From the NCBI GenBank assembly GCA_021740225.1, contig JAIPAF010000003.1:1-37330 (forward strand): 37,330 bases of DNA. The letters run 5' to 3'. Made by a program: the position numbers and the translations under genes. The notes beneath the pieces are model-generated. The model was not told the origin of the DNA, did no database searches, and saw only the letters and a program-made list of their open reading frames with translations. This DNA is from Bacteroidales bacterium. GTDB lineage: Bacteria > Bacteroidota > Bacteroidia > Bacteroidales > UBA12077. Shown here in pieces: positions 7,856 to 16,224 of this stretch; positions within the stretch are counted from its first letter, which is position 1; every line of letters starts with the position of its first letter.

Positions 7856-8458
7856 ATGAAAAAAACAATCCTTATTATAGTGCTCACAGGTTTTATGCTT
7901 CCAGTACTAGCACAGCGTTTTCACGGAGGTGCTATGCTGGGTCTGGCAGCAACACAAATAGACGGTGATAACCTCGGGGGATATAACAAACCGGGCATTC
8001 GGGGAGGAGGATGGGTCAATACCCCCGTTTCCGAAAGCCTCGTCATGCAATTGGAACTGGAATTCATACAAAAAGGCAGCAAAGTTTCCCAGAACGAACT
8101 TAAAAATAAAGAGTATTATCATGCCCGGCTGAATTACCTCCAGGCTCCCGTATTGGTTCAAACATCATTAATGACCAGACTAACCGGTGAGGCAGGAATC
8201 GCAGGAGCTTACCTGGTTGCTTCATTGGAAGATGATGATGGGGGTGGTTTTATTGAAGCTGATCCTCCCTTTGACCAATTTGAATTATCAGGATTACTGG
8301 GACTGAACTACGAGTTAAGCGAACACTTCATTGCCAATGTCCGGTTCAACTATTCCCTGCTTCCCGTGAGGCCACACCCGGGCAATCAATCTTATTGGCT
8401 CGACAGGGGGCAATTCAACAATGCCATGCTGTTTTCGCTGTATTACCGAATTGACTGA
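7856..8458 (+). CDS. Small outer-membrane beta-barrel protein (PorT/OMP_b-brl_2-like)
   Basis: The 200-aa product starts with a signal peptide, MKKTILIIVLTGFMLPVLAQ, with likely cleavage after ALA or AQ. The mature part has alternating hydrophobic strands beginning with FHGGAMLGLAATQIDGDN, and ends with MLFSLYYRID. The pattern fits the small 8-stranded porin-family barrels frequent in Bacteroidota, with loops such as LEDDDGGGFIEADPP. The function is unknown. The stop is 8 bp from the stop of the convergent RNase R gene, leaving no room for a separate terminator. Confidence 0.75.
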   Translation: MKKTILIIVLTGFMLPVLAQRFHGGAMLGLAATQIDGDNLGGYNKPGIRGGGWVNTPVSESLVMQLELEFIQKGSKVSQNELKNKEYYHARLNYLQAPVLVQTSLMTRLTGEAGIAGAYLVASLEDDDGGGFIEADPPFDQFELSGLLGLNYELSEHFIANVRFNYSLLPVRPHPGNQSYWLDRGQFNNAMLFSLYYRID

Positions 8459-8466
8459 GGGAACAT

Positions 8467-10611
8467 CTATTTTTTTTCCAGCATCAGAAAATCGATTTGT
8501 TTCTTTTCCAGATCGGCACGTATCAACTTTACTCTCACCGGATCGCCAAGCTGGTATTTTTTGCCTGTGGTTTGACCGATAATACAATAATTTCTCTCAT
8601 CAAAAATGTAAAAATCATCGTCAAGATCTCTTATATGTACAAGACCCTCGCATTTAGAGTCGTTCAACTCAACAAAAACTCCCCACTCCATCACGCCGGA
8701 GATAATGCCTTCAAAATCCTCGCCAATTCTATCCTTTAAAAATTCTACCTGTTTATATTTGATTGAAGCCCGCTCGGCATTCTCGGCCAGCTTTTCCATA
8801 TCCGACGCATGTTCGCACATATCCTCAAATTTTTTCCTATTGGCGGATTTCCCATCATCTAAATAACGGGCCAGGAGACGATGAACCATCATATCTGGAT
8901 ATCTTCGGATGGGTGAAGTAAAATGGGTATAATAATCAAAAGCCAGACCGTAATGTCCGATGTTTTTAGTTGAATACTCGGCCTTGGCCATACTTCGAAT
9001 GGCAAGGGTTTCGATTACATTCTGTTCTCCTTTTCCTTCTACCTGCTCCAGCAATTCATTAATAGAGCGGGTAATGGTTTTATTGTCTTTCATATTGATC
9101 GAATAACCGAATTTTTGAACGAACTCTGCAAATGTTTCGAGTTTATCTTTATCCGGGCTGGCGTGTATTCGGTATACAAAGGTTTTGGGCTTTTTGTCCT
9201 GAGGTACATTGCCAATATATTCAGCCACCTTTCTGTTTGCCAAAAGCATAAATTCTTCGATCAGTTCATTGGACTCGCTGTGTTCCTTGAAATATACACC
9301 GGTAGGCGATCCTATTTCATCAAGCAGAAATTTCACCTCCACCCTTTCAAATGCGATGGATCCATGCTTAAAGCGCTCTTTTCTCATCTTTTGGGCAAGC
9401 TCATTCAGTTTGAGCATCTCTTCCTTATACTCCTCTCTTTGATGATCGATAATTTCCTGGGCTTCCTGATAATTAAACCGCCGGTTGGATTTGATGATGG
9501 TTTTACCGAACCACCGATCATGCACCCTGGCTTTATCATCCATTTTGAATACCGCAGAAAAACAAAGCTTTTCCTCGTTCGGACGTAAAGAACACACATT
9601 ATTGGACAACTTTTCCGGCAACATGGGCACCACCCGATCGACCAGATATACCGAAGTTCCCCTCTCATAAGCTTCCTGATCGATAATGGTATTCGGCGTT
9701 ATATAGTGAGTGACATCGGCAATGTGGACACCTACTTCCCACATTCCGTTATTTAATTTCCTCACAGATAAGGCATCATCGAAATCTTTGGCATCTTCCG
9801 GATCAATGGTGAAAGTACACACATTCCGAAAATCCCTTCTCGAATTATATTCCTCATCCGGAATATGATCCGGGATATTTTCAGCAGCATTTTTTACTTT
9901 TCCCGAAAAATCATAAGGAAGATCAAACTCGGCAAGAATGGCATGCATCTCCACCTCATTATTCCCCGGATCTCCCAATACTTCCACTATCTCGCCAAAA
10001 GGATTATTAACTTTCTCCGGCCAATCGGTAATCCGGGCTATGGCTTTCTGGCCATTCCTTGCATCTTTTGACTTTTTCAGGGGAATAAAAATGTCATAAG
10101 GCACTTTTCTGCTGGCGGTAACAAGAAAAGCAAAATTTTTGGAACGCGATACGGTGCCGACAAACTGGGTTCTGGCCCTCTCAAGAATTTTGACTACTTC
10201 ACCTTCCAAAGCTTTATTCTTGTGGTAGGCAAACAAACGCACCCGAACCCGGTCACCAGGCAAAGCATGATGCAGATTCCTTCCAAAAATATATACCTCC
10301 TGATCAATGCCTTCCGAAACCAGATAGCCCACTCCTTCAGAAGTAAATTCAATTCTTCCTTCAAGAATGCTCGTTTTTAACTTGATCTGATATTTGCCTT
10401 TTTTTACTTCCTCCAGATAATCCGTACGCTCCAGCTCAGCCAGGGTATCCATTACCAGCCTCCTTTTATGCTTATTTTTTATATTCAACTGGCTGGAGAT
10501 CTGCTTATAGTTATATGATTTCGTAGGATGGCGATTGAAAAAATCAAGTATATCCTCTTCCAATCTTTTCTTCAATTTGGCTTTCGACCGGTTCTTTTTC
10601 TTTTTTCCCAT
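8467..10611 (-). CDS. rnr: Ribonuclease R
   Basis: This 714-aa 3'-to-5' exoribonuclease of the RNB/RNase II family degrades structured RNA in the cytoplasm. After a lysine-rich start comes a winged-helix segment (about 15-70), then OB-fold cold-shock domains (about 80-230), the RNB catalytic domain with TIDPEDAKDFDDA (D270, D276, D278 and D279 as metal-binding residues), and a C-terminal S1 domain starting GIISGVMEWGVFVEL (about 630-710). The catalytic core also shows HYGLAFDYYTHFTSPIRRYPD. The length suits RNase R rather than RNase II. The E. coli-style long basic C-terminal tail is absent; the basic patch here is at the N-terminus. Confidence 0.93.
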   Translation of the reverse strand: MGKKKKNRSKAKLKKRLEEDILDFFNRHPTKSYNYKQISSQLNIKNKHKRRLVMDTLAELERTDYLEEVKKGKYQIKLKTSILEGRIEFTSEGVGYLVSEGIDQEVYIFGRNLHHALPGDRVRVRLFAYHKNKALEGEVVKILERARTQFVGTVSRSKNFAFLVTASRKVPYDIFIPLKKSKDARNGQKAIARITDWPEKVNNPFGEIVEVLGDPGNNEVEMHAILAEFDLPYDFSGKVKNAAENIPDHIPDEEYNSRRDFRNVCTFTIDPEDAKDFDDALSVRKLNNGMWEVGVHIADVTHYITPNTIIDQEAYERGTSVYLVDRVVPMLPEKLSNNVCSLRPNEEKLCFSAVFKMDDKARVHDRWFGKTIIKSNRRFNYQEAQEIIDHQREEYKEEMLKLNELAQKMRKERFKHGSIAFERVEVKFLLDEIGSPTGVYFKEHSESNELIEEFMLLANRKVAEYIGNVPQDKKPKTFVYRIHASPDKDKLETFAEFVQKFGYSINMKDNKTITRSINELLEQVEGKGEQNVIETLAIRSMAKAEYSTKNIGHYGLAFDYYTHFTSPIRRYPDMMVHRLLARYLDDGKSANRKKFEDMCEHASDMEKLAENAERASIKYKQVEFLKDRIGEDFEGIISGVMEWGVFVELNDSKCEGLVHIRDLDDDFYIFDERNYCIIGQTTGKKYQLGDPVRVKLIRADLEKKQIDFLMLEKK

Positions 10612-10666
10612 TAAGATTACTATTGATTTTGAATGTTAAAATTACTCTAATTTTATTTGATCCCCC

Positions 10667-10679
10667 CTGATGCAATCAG
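10667..10679. repeat. Short inverted repeat between the reductase and RNase R genes
   Basis: CTGAT-GCA-ATCAG is a perfect 5-bp stem with a 3-nt loop in the 111-bp gap upstream of rnr and downstream of the minus-strand reductase. It might be a weak terminator or an operator; there is no adjacent T run on either strand. Confidence 0.25.
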
Positions 10680-10722
10680 TTATTTATAAATAAAAAACGA
10701 ATCAGAGATCAGGGTATTTTGA

Positions 10723-11724
10723 TTATATATCCAGAGAATTCACAGTATCTGCTATGGTTTGATGTAAAGGAATGAATTGATGGTTTAATCTATTCTTTAC
10801 CTTATCATTGGAAAATCTTACCCTTCTGTGCGCAGATTGGTGCAGCTCCTTTGTGATCCTGGGTTTTTGCAGTAAAAGCTTGCTTCGGAAGCGTTCAAGT
10901 TTCCATGCGATATCGGTGACAAACGGTTTGAGCTCCCGGCGTGGCATTTTGCTCTGAAATGCTTCTGCGATCAGTTGAAAAAGCTCTTTATAGGTATGAT
11001 TTCCTTCGGAGACAATAAAACGCTCATTCATGATGTCTCTTTGCATCAGGTTTATCAGAATACCGCATACATCCCTTACATCGACAAAACCAGTCATACC
11101 GCCCGGATAAAAACCAATGCCCTTTTTAATCACTTTAAAAAAATTGCCGGGTCCTTTCAAAGGAATGCAAGGACCCAGCACAATAGAGGGGTTCACCACC
11201 ACAGCATTCAATCCTTCTTCAACCCCGCGCCACACCTCCAGCTCCGAATGAAACTTGCTTTCAGCATAATTGGAATACCGCTGGGGAAAGTTGCCGAAAA
11301 ATTCTTCCGTGACCACCTGATCTTCTCTAGCCGGATCAAGGGCTGCGACAGAACTTATGCAGGCCAGTTTCCCTACCCCGTTTTGAAGGGCGGCGTTCAC
11401 CACATTCGCGGTTCCTACTATGTTAATGTCGAACATCTTATACTTATCTGCCGGGTCAAAAGATACCATGGCCGCACCATGATAGACCTCATCCGCCCGG
11501 CGCATCACCTCCAGGAGCGTATCATATTCCGTGATGTCTCCGTCAACCCAGTCAATCTTCCTGAAATGGGTTTCATAATCCCGCGTATAGAATCTAAATA
11601 CACATTTTACATATTGCAGATCGCTCGAAGAACGCTTCAAAGCCACCACCTTATTGCCCCCGTTAATTAAATGATAAAGTAAATGGCTTCCTATAAACCC
11701 CGTTGCACCGGTTACAAACACCAT
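10723..11724 (-). CDS. NAD(P)-dependent epimerase/dehydratase, dihydroflavonol-reductase-like extended SDR
   Basis: This 333-aa extended short-chain dehydrogenase/reductase opens with VTGATGFIGSHLL, containing the TGxxGxxG dinucleotide-binding motif at residues 5-11. The active-site YxxxK is Y153-x3-K157 (SNYAESKFHSE), with the serine in SSVAAL near residue 125. GNFFKVIKKG and GFVDVRDVCGILINLM are typical of DFR/3-beta-HSD-like members. The substrate cannot be read from the sequence; sugar-nucleotide or sterol/terpenoid-like ketones are both used by relatives. It is divergent from ribE across a 253-bp gap. It ends 111 bp from rnr on the same strand. Confidence 0.82.
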   Translation of the reverse strand: MVFVTGATGFIGSHLLYHLINGGNKVVALKRSSSDLQYVKCVFRFYTRDYETHFRKIDWVDGDITEYDTLLEVMRRADEVYHGAAMVSFDPADKYKMFDINIVGTANVVNAALQNGVGKLACISSVAALDPAREDQVVTEEFFGNFPQRYSNYAESKFHSELEVWRGVEEGLNAVVVNPSIVLGPCIPLKGPGNFFKVIKKGIGFYPGGMTGFVDVRDVCGILINLMQRDIMNERFIVSEGNHTYKELFQLIAEAFQSKMPRRELKPFVTDIAWKLERFRSKLLLQKPRITKELHQSAHRRVRFSNDKVKNRLNHQFIPLHQTIADTVNSLDI

Positions 11725-11977
11725 ATCTACTGCTTTATAAATTTCTATCCGCTTTTGATAAACTTATATACAAAAGAGTCAAAATTAAATTCACTGAAAA
11801 ACAAAGAGGATTTTATTGACTGATTACTATAAGGTTCTTGCCAAATATGCAATTTAATTTCACAATAAACAACAAATAATTTCTAAATTCGCAAGAGAAA
11901 TCCACGGGTAAATTTTTATTAAAACAAGTGACTTTACGACATACAAAACCTTTTTAGTAACCCATAAATAAAGATCT

Positions 11978-12586
11978 ATGTTTTCAGGAATCGTTGAAGA
12001 AGCTGCCCCGGTAGTAAATATGGAAAAGGAAGGCGGAAACCTTCACATCACCATGGAATGTTCATTTGCCGATGCCCTTAGTATAGACCAAAGTGTTTCC
12101 CACAATGGCGTATGCCTTACGGTGGTAGAAGTTAACCCCGGGAAAAAAAATTTCACAGTAACAGCTGTAAAGGAAACCCTGGATAAATCGAACCTGGGCC
12201 TCCTGAAAATCGGTGATAAAGTAAACCTCGAAAGAAGTATGAAAGCCGACAGTTTTCTCGACGGCCATATTGTTCAGGGTCATGTAGATCAAACCGCCAG
12301 ATGCACTGAAGTAAGAGAGACAGAGGGAAGCTGGTATTTCAGATTCGAGTATGATCCCACCCAGGAAGATTATATAACCGTTGAGAAAGGATCGATTTCC
12401 ATAAACGGGGTGAGTATGACCGTTGTAAATTCAAAGGACACCTCTTTTGAAGTTGCTGTCATCCCCTACACTTATAATATAACGAATTTTCACCAAATCA
12501 AAGCGGGAACCATTGTCAACCTCGAATTTGATGTAATCGGAAAATATGTAGCCAGGATTGTCAGGCAACAATTGGGTAAGGAATGA
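11978..12586 (+). CDS. ribE: Riboflavin synthase, alpha subunit
   Basis: This 202-aa lumazine-binding protein has the two tandem beta-barrel repeats typical of riboflavin synthase, which dismutates two 6,7-dimethyl-8-ribityllumazine molecules into riboflavin and a pyrimidinedione. The first repeat starts MFSGIVEEAAPVV and includes SHNGVCLTVVEV. The second starts GHIVQGHVDQTA and includes SINGVSMTVV. No other rib genes are adjacent. I see no FMN riboswitch in the 253-bp upstream region; TAAATTCG at 11884-11891 is a weak -7 candidate there. Confidence 0.93.
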   Translation: MFSGIVEEAAPVVNMEKEGGNLHITMECSFADALSIDQSVSHNGVCLTVVEVNPGKKNFTVTAVKETLDKSNLGLLKIGDKVNLERSMKADSFLDGHIVQGHVDQTARCTEVRETEGSWYFRFEYDPTQEDYITVEKGSISINGVSMTVVNSKDTSFEVAVIPYTYNITNFHQIKAGTIVNLEFDVIGKYVARIVRQQLGKE

Positions 12587-12673
12587 TATCAAAACATGAA
12601 AAAACAGGTGAATATCATAAAATTATTGCCAATCCGTTTTACCGGTTAATATAATAACATTCAATCGTCAATT

Positions 12674-13723
12674 ATGATGACCTCTTCACCCAAACAAATG
12701 GCTGTGAATATCTCCCTGATATCTGCCTTTATTTCAGCGGTAGTATTGCTGTTGCTGTTTTTCTCCGACCAGGCCACCGAGTTGCTCCCTGTGATCTTTG
12801 GGATACTTTTCATTTTTATTGCGGTATACATAGTGGTTTACTACATGCTAAACAGTTTTATATTTGAAAAGATCAATCCCATATACAAGACCATCCATCA
12901 AAAGAACATCCCGGAAAAAGATTTGAGGCGGGATCTTGAAGAGAAAGACATCATCCGCGAAGTAAATGATGAAGTAATCAACTGGGCAAGAAACAAGACA
13001 CGAGAAATTGCTCAGCTTAAGCAAATGGCCAGGTACAGGAAAGAATTTCTCGGCAATGTATCGCATGAGCTTAAAACTCCCATCTTTACCATACAGGGCT
13101 ACGTGCTTACCCTTCTGGACGGCGCTATCGATGATCCGGAGATCAATAAAAAATACCTGAAAAAGGCTGAAAAAAACATCAACCGGATGATCTCCATAGT
13201 AGAAGATCTGGAAGCGATCACCAAGTTAGAATCCGGGGAGCTTACCCTCAATTACGAAACTTTTGACATTGTATCCTTAATGAAAGATGTGTTTGAAACC
13301 CAGGAATTAAAAGCAAAAGAAAAAGATACCAGGCTGACCTTTGACTCCAAATACGACAAGCCGATAAAAGTTTATGCCGACAAGGAAAGGATCTTTCAAT
13401 TGGCATCCAATCTGATCGTCAATTCCATCAACTATGGAAAAAACAATGGAAAAACTACGGTATCGTTCATGGATATGGGGGACAACATCCTCATTGAAGT
13501 GACTGACAATGGTTTGGGTATCGAACAGAAAGACATCCCAAGGATCTTTGAGAGGTTTTACCGGGTGGATAAGAGTCGATCCCGTGAACAAGGCGGAACG
13601 GGCCTTGGCTTGGCTATTGTAAAACACGTGATCGAAGCCCACAACCAAACCATTAATGTCAGAAGTACCCCGGGTAAAGGAAGCTCTTTTGCCTTCACCC
13701 TGAGCAAGGCAAAAAAGAAATAA
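12674..13723 (+). CDS. Membrane sensor histidine kinase (PhoR-like), orphan
   Basis: This 349-aa protein has two N-terminal membrane helices (about 12-32 and 37-58), with almost no periplasmic domain between them. A short linker leads to a HisKA dimerisation domain with phosphoacceptor H131 in FLGNVSHELKTP. The HATPase_c domain has the N box (NLIVNSINYGK), G1 (DNGLGI), F box (IFERFYRVDKSRS) and G2 (GGTGLGLAIV). All catalytic motifs are intact. The tiny sensor loop suggests it senses membrane or intramembrane signals. No response-regulator gene lies nearby, so its partner is elsewhere. It follows ribE by 87 bp and precedes glycerate kinase by 84 bp. Confidence 0.9.
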   Translation: MMTSSPKQMAVNISLISAFISAVVLLLLFFSDQATELLPVIFGILFIFIAVYIVVYYMLNSFIFEKINPIYKTIHQKNIPEKDLRRDLEEKDIIREVNDEVINWARNKTREIAQLKQMARYRKEFLGNVSHELKTPIFTIQGYVLTLLDGAIDDPEINKKYLKKAEKNINRMISIVEDLEAITKLESGELTLNYETFDIVSLMKDVFETQELKAKEKDTRLTFDSKYDKPIKVYADKERIFQLASNLIVNSINYGKNNGKTTVSFMDMGDNILIEVTDNGLGIEQKDIPRIFERFYRVDKSRSREQGGTGLGLAIVKHVIEAHNQTINVRSTPGKGSSFAFTLSKAKKK

Positions 13724-13807
13724 CCGGCAATTTCTTTTAGAAAACAAGATATTGCTTTAAGGTATAGAGCACAAGTCTTTTTGATCCATTCATGACATCA
13801 TCTGAAT

Positions 13808-14968
13808 ATGAACATACTGATCGCATCGGATTCCTTTAAGCACAGCCTCTCTTCATACGAAGCAGGCAAAAACTTAGCCGGAGGAATAAAAAAAATATTA
13901 CAGGAAGCTGAAATGATCGTATCACCGATAGCTGACGGAGGAGAAGGAACCGTTCAGGCTCTGACGGATGCCATCGGAGGGAAACAGATTGAAACGCAGG
14001 TACATGATCCATTGATGCGAAAGATCACAGCTTCTTTCGGTATTCTAGGGGACGGCGTAACGGCGGTAATCGAAATGGCGAGCGCATCAGGCATCGAGCT
14101 ACTGACTCCGGAAGAGCGGAATCCCCTTCACACCACTACCTATGGTACGGGTGAACTGATCAAAGCTGCACTGGATCACAATTGTTCAAGGATCATACTG
14201 GGGATTGGCGGCAGTGCAACCATCGACGCGGGAGCAGGCTTACTGGCAGCACTGGGAGCAAAATTCCCCGGTTCAGGTAAAGAAACCATTCTCCCTACGG
14301 GGGGAAACCTGAATCAAATACATACTATAGACATCAACGAGCTGGATCACCGGCTGCAGAGCACACACCTCCGGATCGGGACAGATGTAGACAATCCACT
14401 TACAGGTGAAAGGGGTGCTGCTGCCGTATACGGCCCCCAAAAAGGGGCCGGTCCGCAAGATGTCAAAAAGCTGGAACAAAACTTAAACAAGTATGCTGAT
14501 CTGCTGAATGGTTTCACCGGAAAACAATTTCATACGCTGCCCGGAGCCGGCTCAGCCGGAGGACTGGCCATCAGCCTAATGGCCTTTGCTAATGCAGGTA
14601 TGGAAAGCGGATTTGACCTTATAGCAGAAGAAACCGGTCTGGAAGCACGCGTTAAACACGCAGACCTGGTCATCACCGGAGAAGGCAAGATCGACAGGCA
14701 GACCGCTTACGGCAAAACCGCCTGCGGAGTCGCCCGACTGGCTATAAAATATAACAAACCTCTGATAGCTGTGGCAGGTACGGTGGGCAACGGAACCGAT
14801 GAGTTATACAACATGGGATTTGATCTGATTCTTCCCATTATTGAAAGCCCTGTTAATCTGGAGACCTCACTCCGCGAAGCTCCAAATCTCTTGGAAAATA
14901 CAGGTATGAGAATTGGCAGGATCCTGAAGCTAAATGACAGGTTTATGAAGAAGGACTCCTCAAGTTGA
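13808..14968 (+). CDS. Glycerate kinase, GlxK/GarK type I
   Basis: This 386-aa enzyme phosphorylates D-glycerate (usually to 2-phosphoglycerate in this class) with ATP in the cytoplasm. Family motifs are the N-terminal ASDSFKHSLSS, IADGGEGTVQAL, GIGGSATIDAGAG, PGAGSAGGLA and GEGKIDRQTAYGK. The length is normal. No glyoxylate or tartrate pathway genes flank it, so its pathway context is not visible. It is the last gene before the 345-bp gap that precedes the export operon. Confidence 0.9.
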   Translation: MNILIASDSFKHSLSSYEAGKNLAGGIKKILQEAEMIVSPIADGGEGTVQALTDAIGGKQIETQVHDPLMRKITASFGILGDGVTAVIEMASASGIELLTPEERNPLHTTTYGTGELIKAALDHNCSRIILGIGGSATIDAGAGLLAALGAKFPGSGKETILPTGGNLNQIHTIDINELDHRLQSTHLRIGTDVDNPLTGERGAAAVYGPQKGAGPQDVKKLEQNLNKYADLLNGFTGKQFHTLPGAGSAGGLAISLMAFANAGMESGFDLIAEETGLEARVKHADLVITGEGKIDRQTAYGKTACGVARLAIKYNKPLIAVAGTVGNGTDELYNMGFDLILPIIESPVNLETSLREAPNLLENTGMRIGRILKLNDRFMKKDSSS

Positions 14969-15313
14969 ACAATGGATGGGTCGACTGAACAGTGAAGAGC
15001 CAAAACTGGATAATAATTGGGCAATTTAAATCAAATGATTTTCAGGTCTAGCGTTTTTTGTTTTTTTTGGGTAATGAAAAAAAGTAAAATATAATTTACC
15101 CTTAATTATAATTTTGTTTGCAGCTAAAGCTGCGGTAAGAATAAACCGGGTTAAGCAGTTGCAAAAAAAATTTCTTCTCTTTGTAATAAATCAAAAATTT
15201 TTGTGTCTAACCTTTAATAGATGATACAATATTAGCCGGGCTTTAAATCTAAAAAAGTTAGAGTAAATCTCCCAAAAGTTTTTTATTTATTATTACATTT
15301 TAAAATTAATTCG
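14969..15313. other. Non-coding leader region of the export operon
   Basis: This 345-bp gap has no supportable gene. It holds T-rich and A-rich runs near 15047-15085, GGGTAA (15069-15074) facing TTACCC (15096-15101), and a small hairpin GCAGCT-AA-AGCTGC at 15120-15133. TCTAA...TTAGA closer to the gene forms another short inverted repeat. No exact TAnnTTTG promoter stands out. The region presumably carries the promoter for the downstream cluster, but I cannot place it with confidence. Confidence 0.5.
15093..15144. repeat. Long-loop version of the TTACC...GGTAA motif
   Basis: AATTTACCCT (15093-15102) and CGGTAAGAATAA (15133-15144) are the same two words found at 52-61 and 64-75. Here they are separated by 30 nt containing the GCAGCT/AGCTGC hairpin, so TTACC (15096-15100) and GGTAA (15134-15138) can still pair as an outer stem. 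The motif sits about 170 bp before the export operon. Confidence 0.4.
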
Positions 15314-16213
15314 GTGGAAATTCACATTGATCAGTTAAACAAGGTTTATAACAAGGATTTTTATGCCCTGAAAGACGTTTCGTTGTCTATTGGCAACGGG
15401 ATGTTTGGCCTTCTTGGTCCCAACGGGGCCGGCAAATCCACTTTGATGCGAATCCTGGTAACTCTCATGAAGCCCACTAGCGGCAAGATTACTGTTGACG
15501 GAAAAAATATCCACAAACACCGAAAAGAAATTCGTAAGATGATCGGATACCTTCCCCAGGATTTTCGATTTTTCTCAAAACTGAAAACATGGGAATTTTT
15601 GGATTATTCTGCTGCCTTATCGGGGATGACCAACAATAAGCAGCGCAAAGAAGCGGTTGATCAAATGCTTGAAGATGTTGGGCTTTTTGATGCCCGCGAC
15701 CGACAGGCAGGAAAGCTTTCGGGCGGAATGAAACGCAGGCTTGGAATTGCCCAGGCCCTCATCAACGATCCCAAACTGATCGTGGTCGATGAGCCTACAA
15801 CCGGTCTTGATCCGGACGAACGGATTCGCTTCCGTAATCTGTTGTCGAAAATATCCGGAGAAGAACGAGTAATCATTCTTTCCACCCATATCGTTGCAGA
15901 CATTTCCAGTACCTGCAACCAAATGGCACTACTCAGTCAGGGAGAAGTTGCCTTTCAAGGAACTCCCGAAGATATTACGGAAAAGGCCCGTGGCAGTGTA
16001 TGGAAGGTAATCCTTACCACCAGGGAGCTGGAAAAGGTAAAAGAGGAATACCCGGTTATCTCTACGGTCATGATGGAAAAAGGATGGGAAGTGATTCTGG
16101 TGGCCGATGACCTCCAAGGCTATCCAGGTGAAAAGATAGAGCCCGACCTGGAACATGCCTACGTATACTTTATGGATAAAGAATTAAACGAATTCATGGT
16201 TAGTGAATATTAA
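15314..16213 (+). CDS. ABC transporter ATP-binding protein (NatA/CcmA-like, ABC-2 exporter type)
   Basis: This 299-aa nucleotide-binding subunit would power an ABC-2 exporter from the cytoplasmic face. It has Walker A GPNGAGKST (35-43), Q-loop region IGYLPQDF, signature SGGMK (136-140), Walker B with D159 and catalytic E160 (VVDEPTTGLDP), and the switch H192. A C-terminal extension of about 80 residues may contact the permease. The start is GTG, since no upstream ATG is in frame and the next methionine is too far in. It is clearly paralogous to the ATPase domain in the 1571-aa fusion protein: both share GMFGLLGPNGAGK, IGYLPQ, ERIRFRNLL and a THI-x-x-DI-x-S-x-CNQ segment. The probable partner is the permease 11 bp downstream. 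Confidence 0.93.
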   Translation: MEIHIDQLNKVYNKDFYALKDVSLSIGNGMFGLLGPNGAGKSTLMRILVTLMKPTSGKITVDGKNIHKHRKEIRKMIGYLPQDFRFFSKLKTWEFLDYSAALSGMTNNKQRKEAVDQMLEDVGLFDARDRQAGKLSGGMKRRLGIAQALINDPKLIVVDEPTTGLDPDERIRFRNLLSKISGEERVIILSTHIVADISSTCNQMALLSQGEVAFQGTPEDITEKARGSVWKVILTTRELEKVKEEYPVISTVMMEKGWEVILVADDLQGYPGEKIEPDLEHAYVYFMDKELNEFMVSEY

Positions 16214-16224
16214 TCAATAAAACA

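Noticed and set aside
11725-11977. FMN riboswitch upstream of ribE
   Set aside because: The conserved multi-stem FMN aptamer words are absent from this AT-rich region.
15314-16213. GldA gliding-motility ATPase
   Set aside because: The ATPase is of the same broad family, but no gldF/gldG-type pair or other gliding genes are adjacent; the neighbours are export components.
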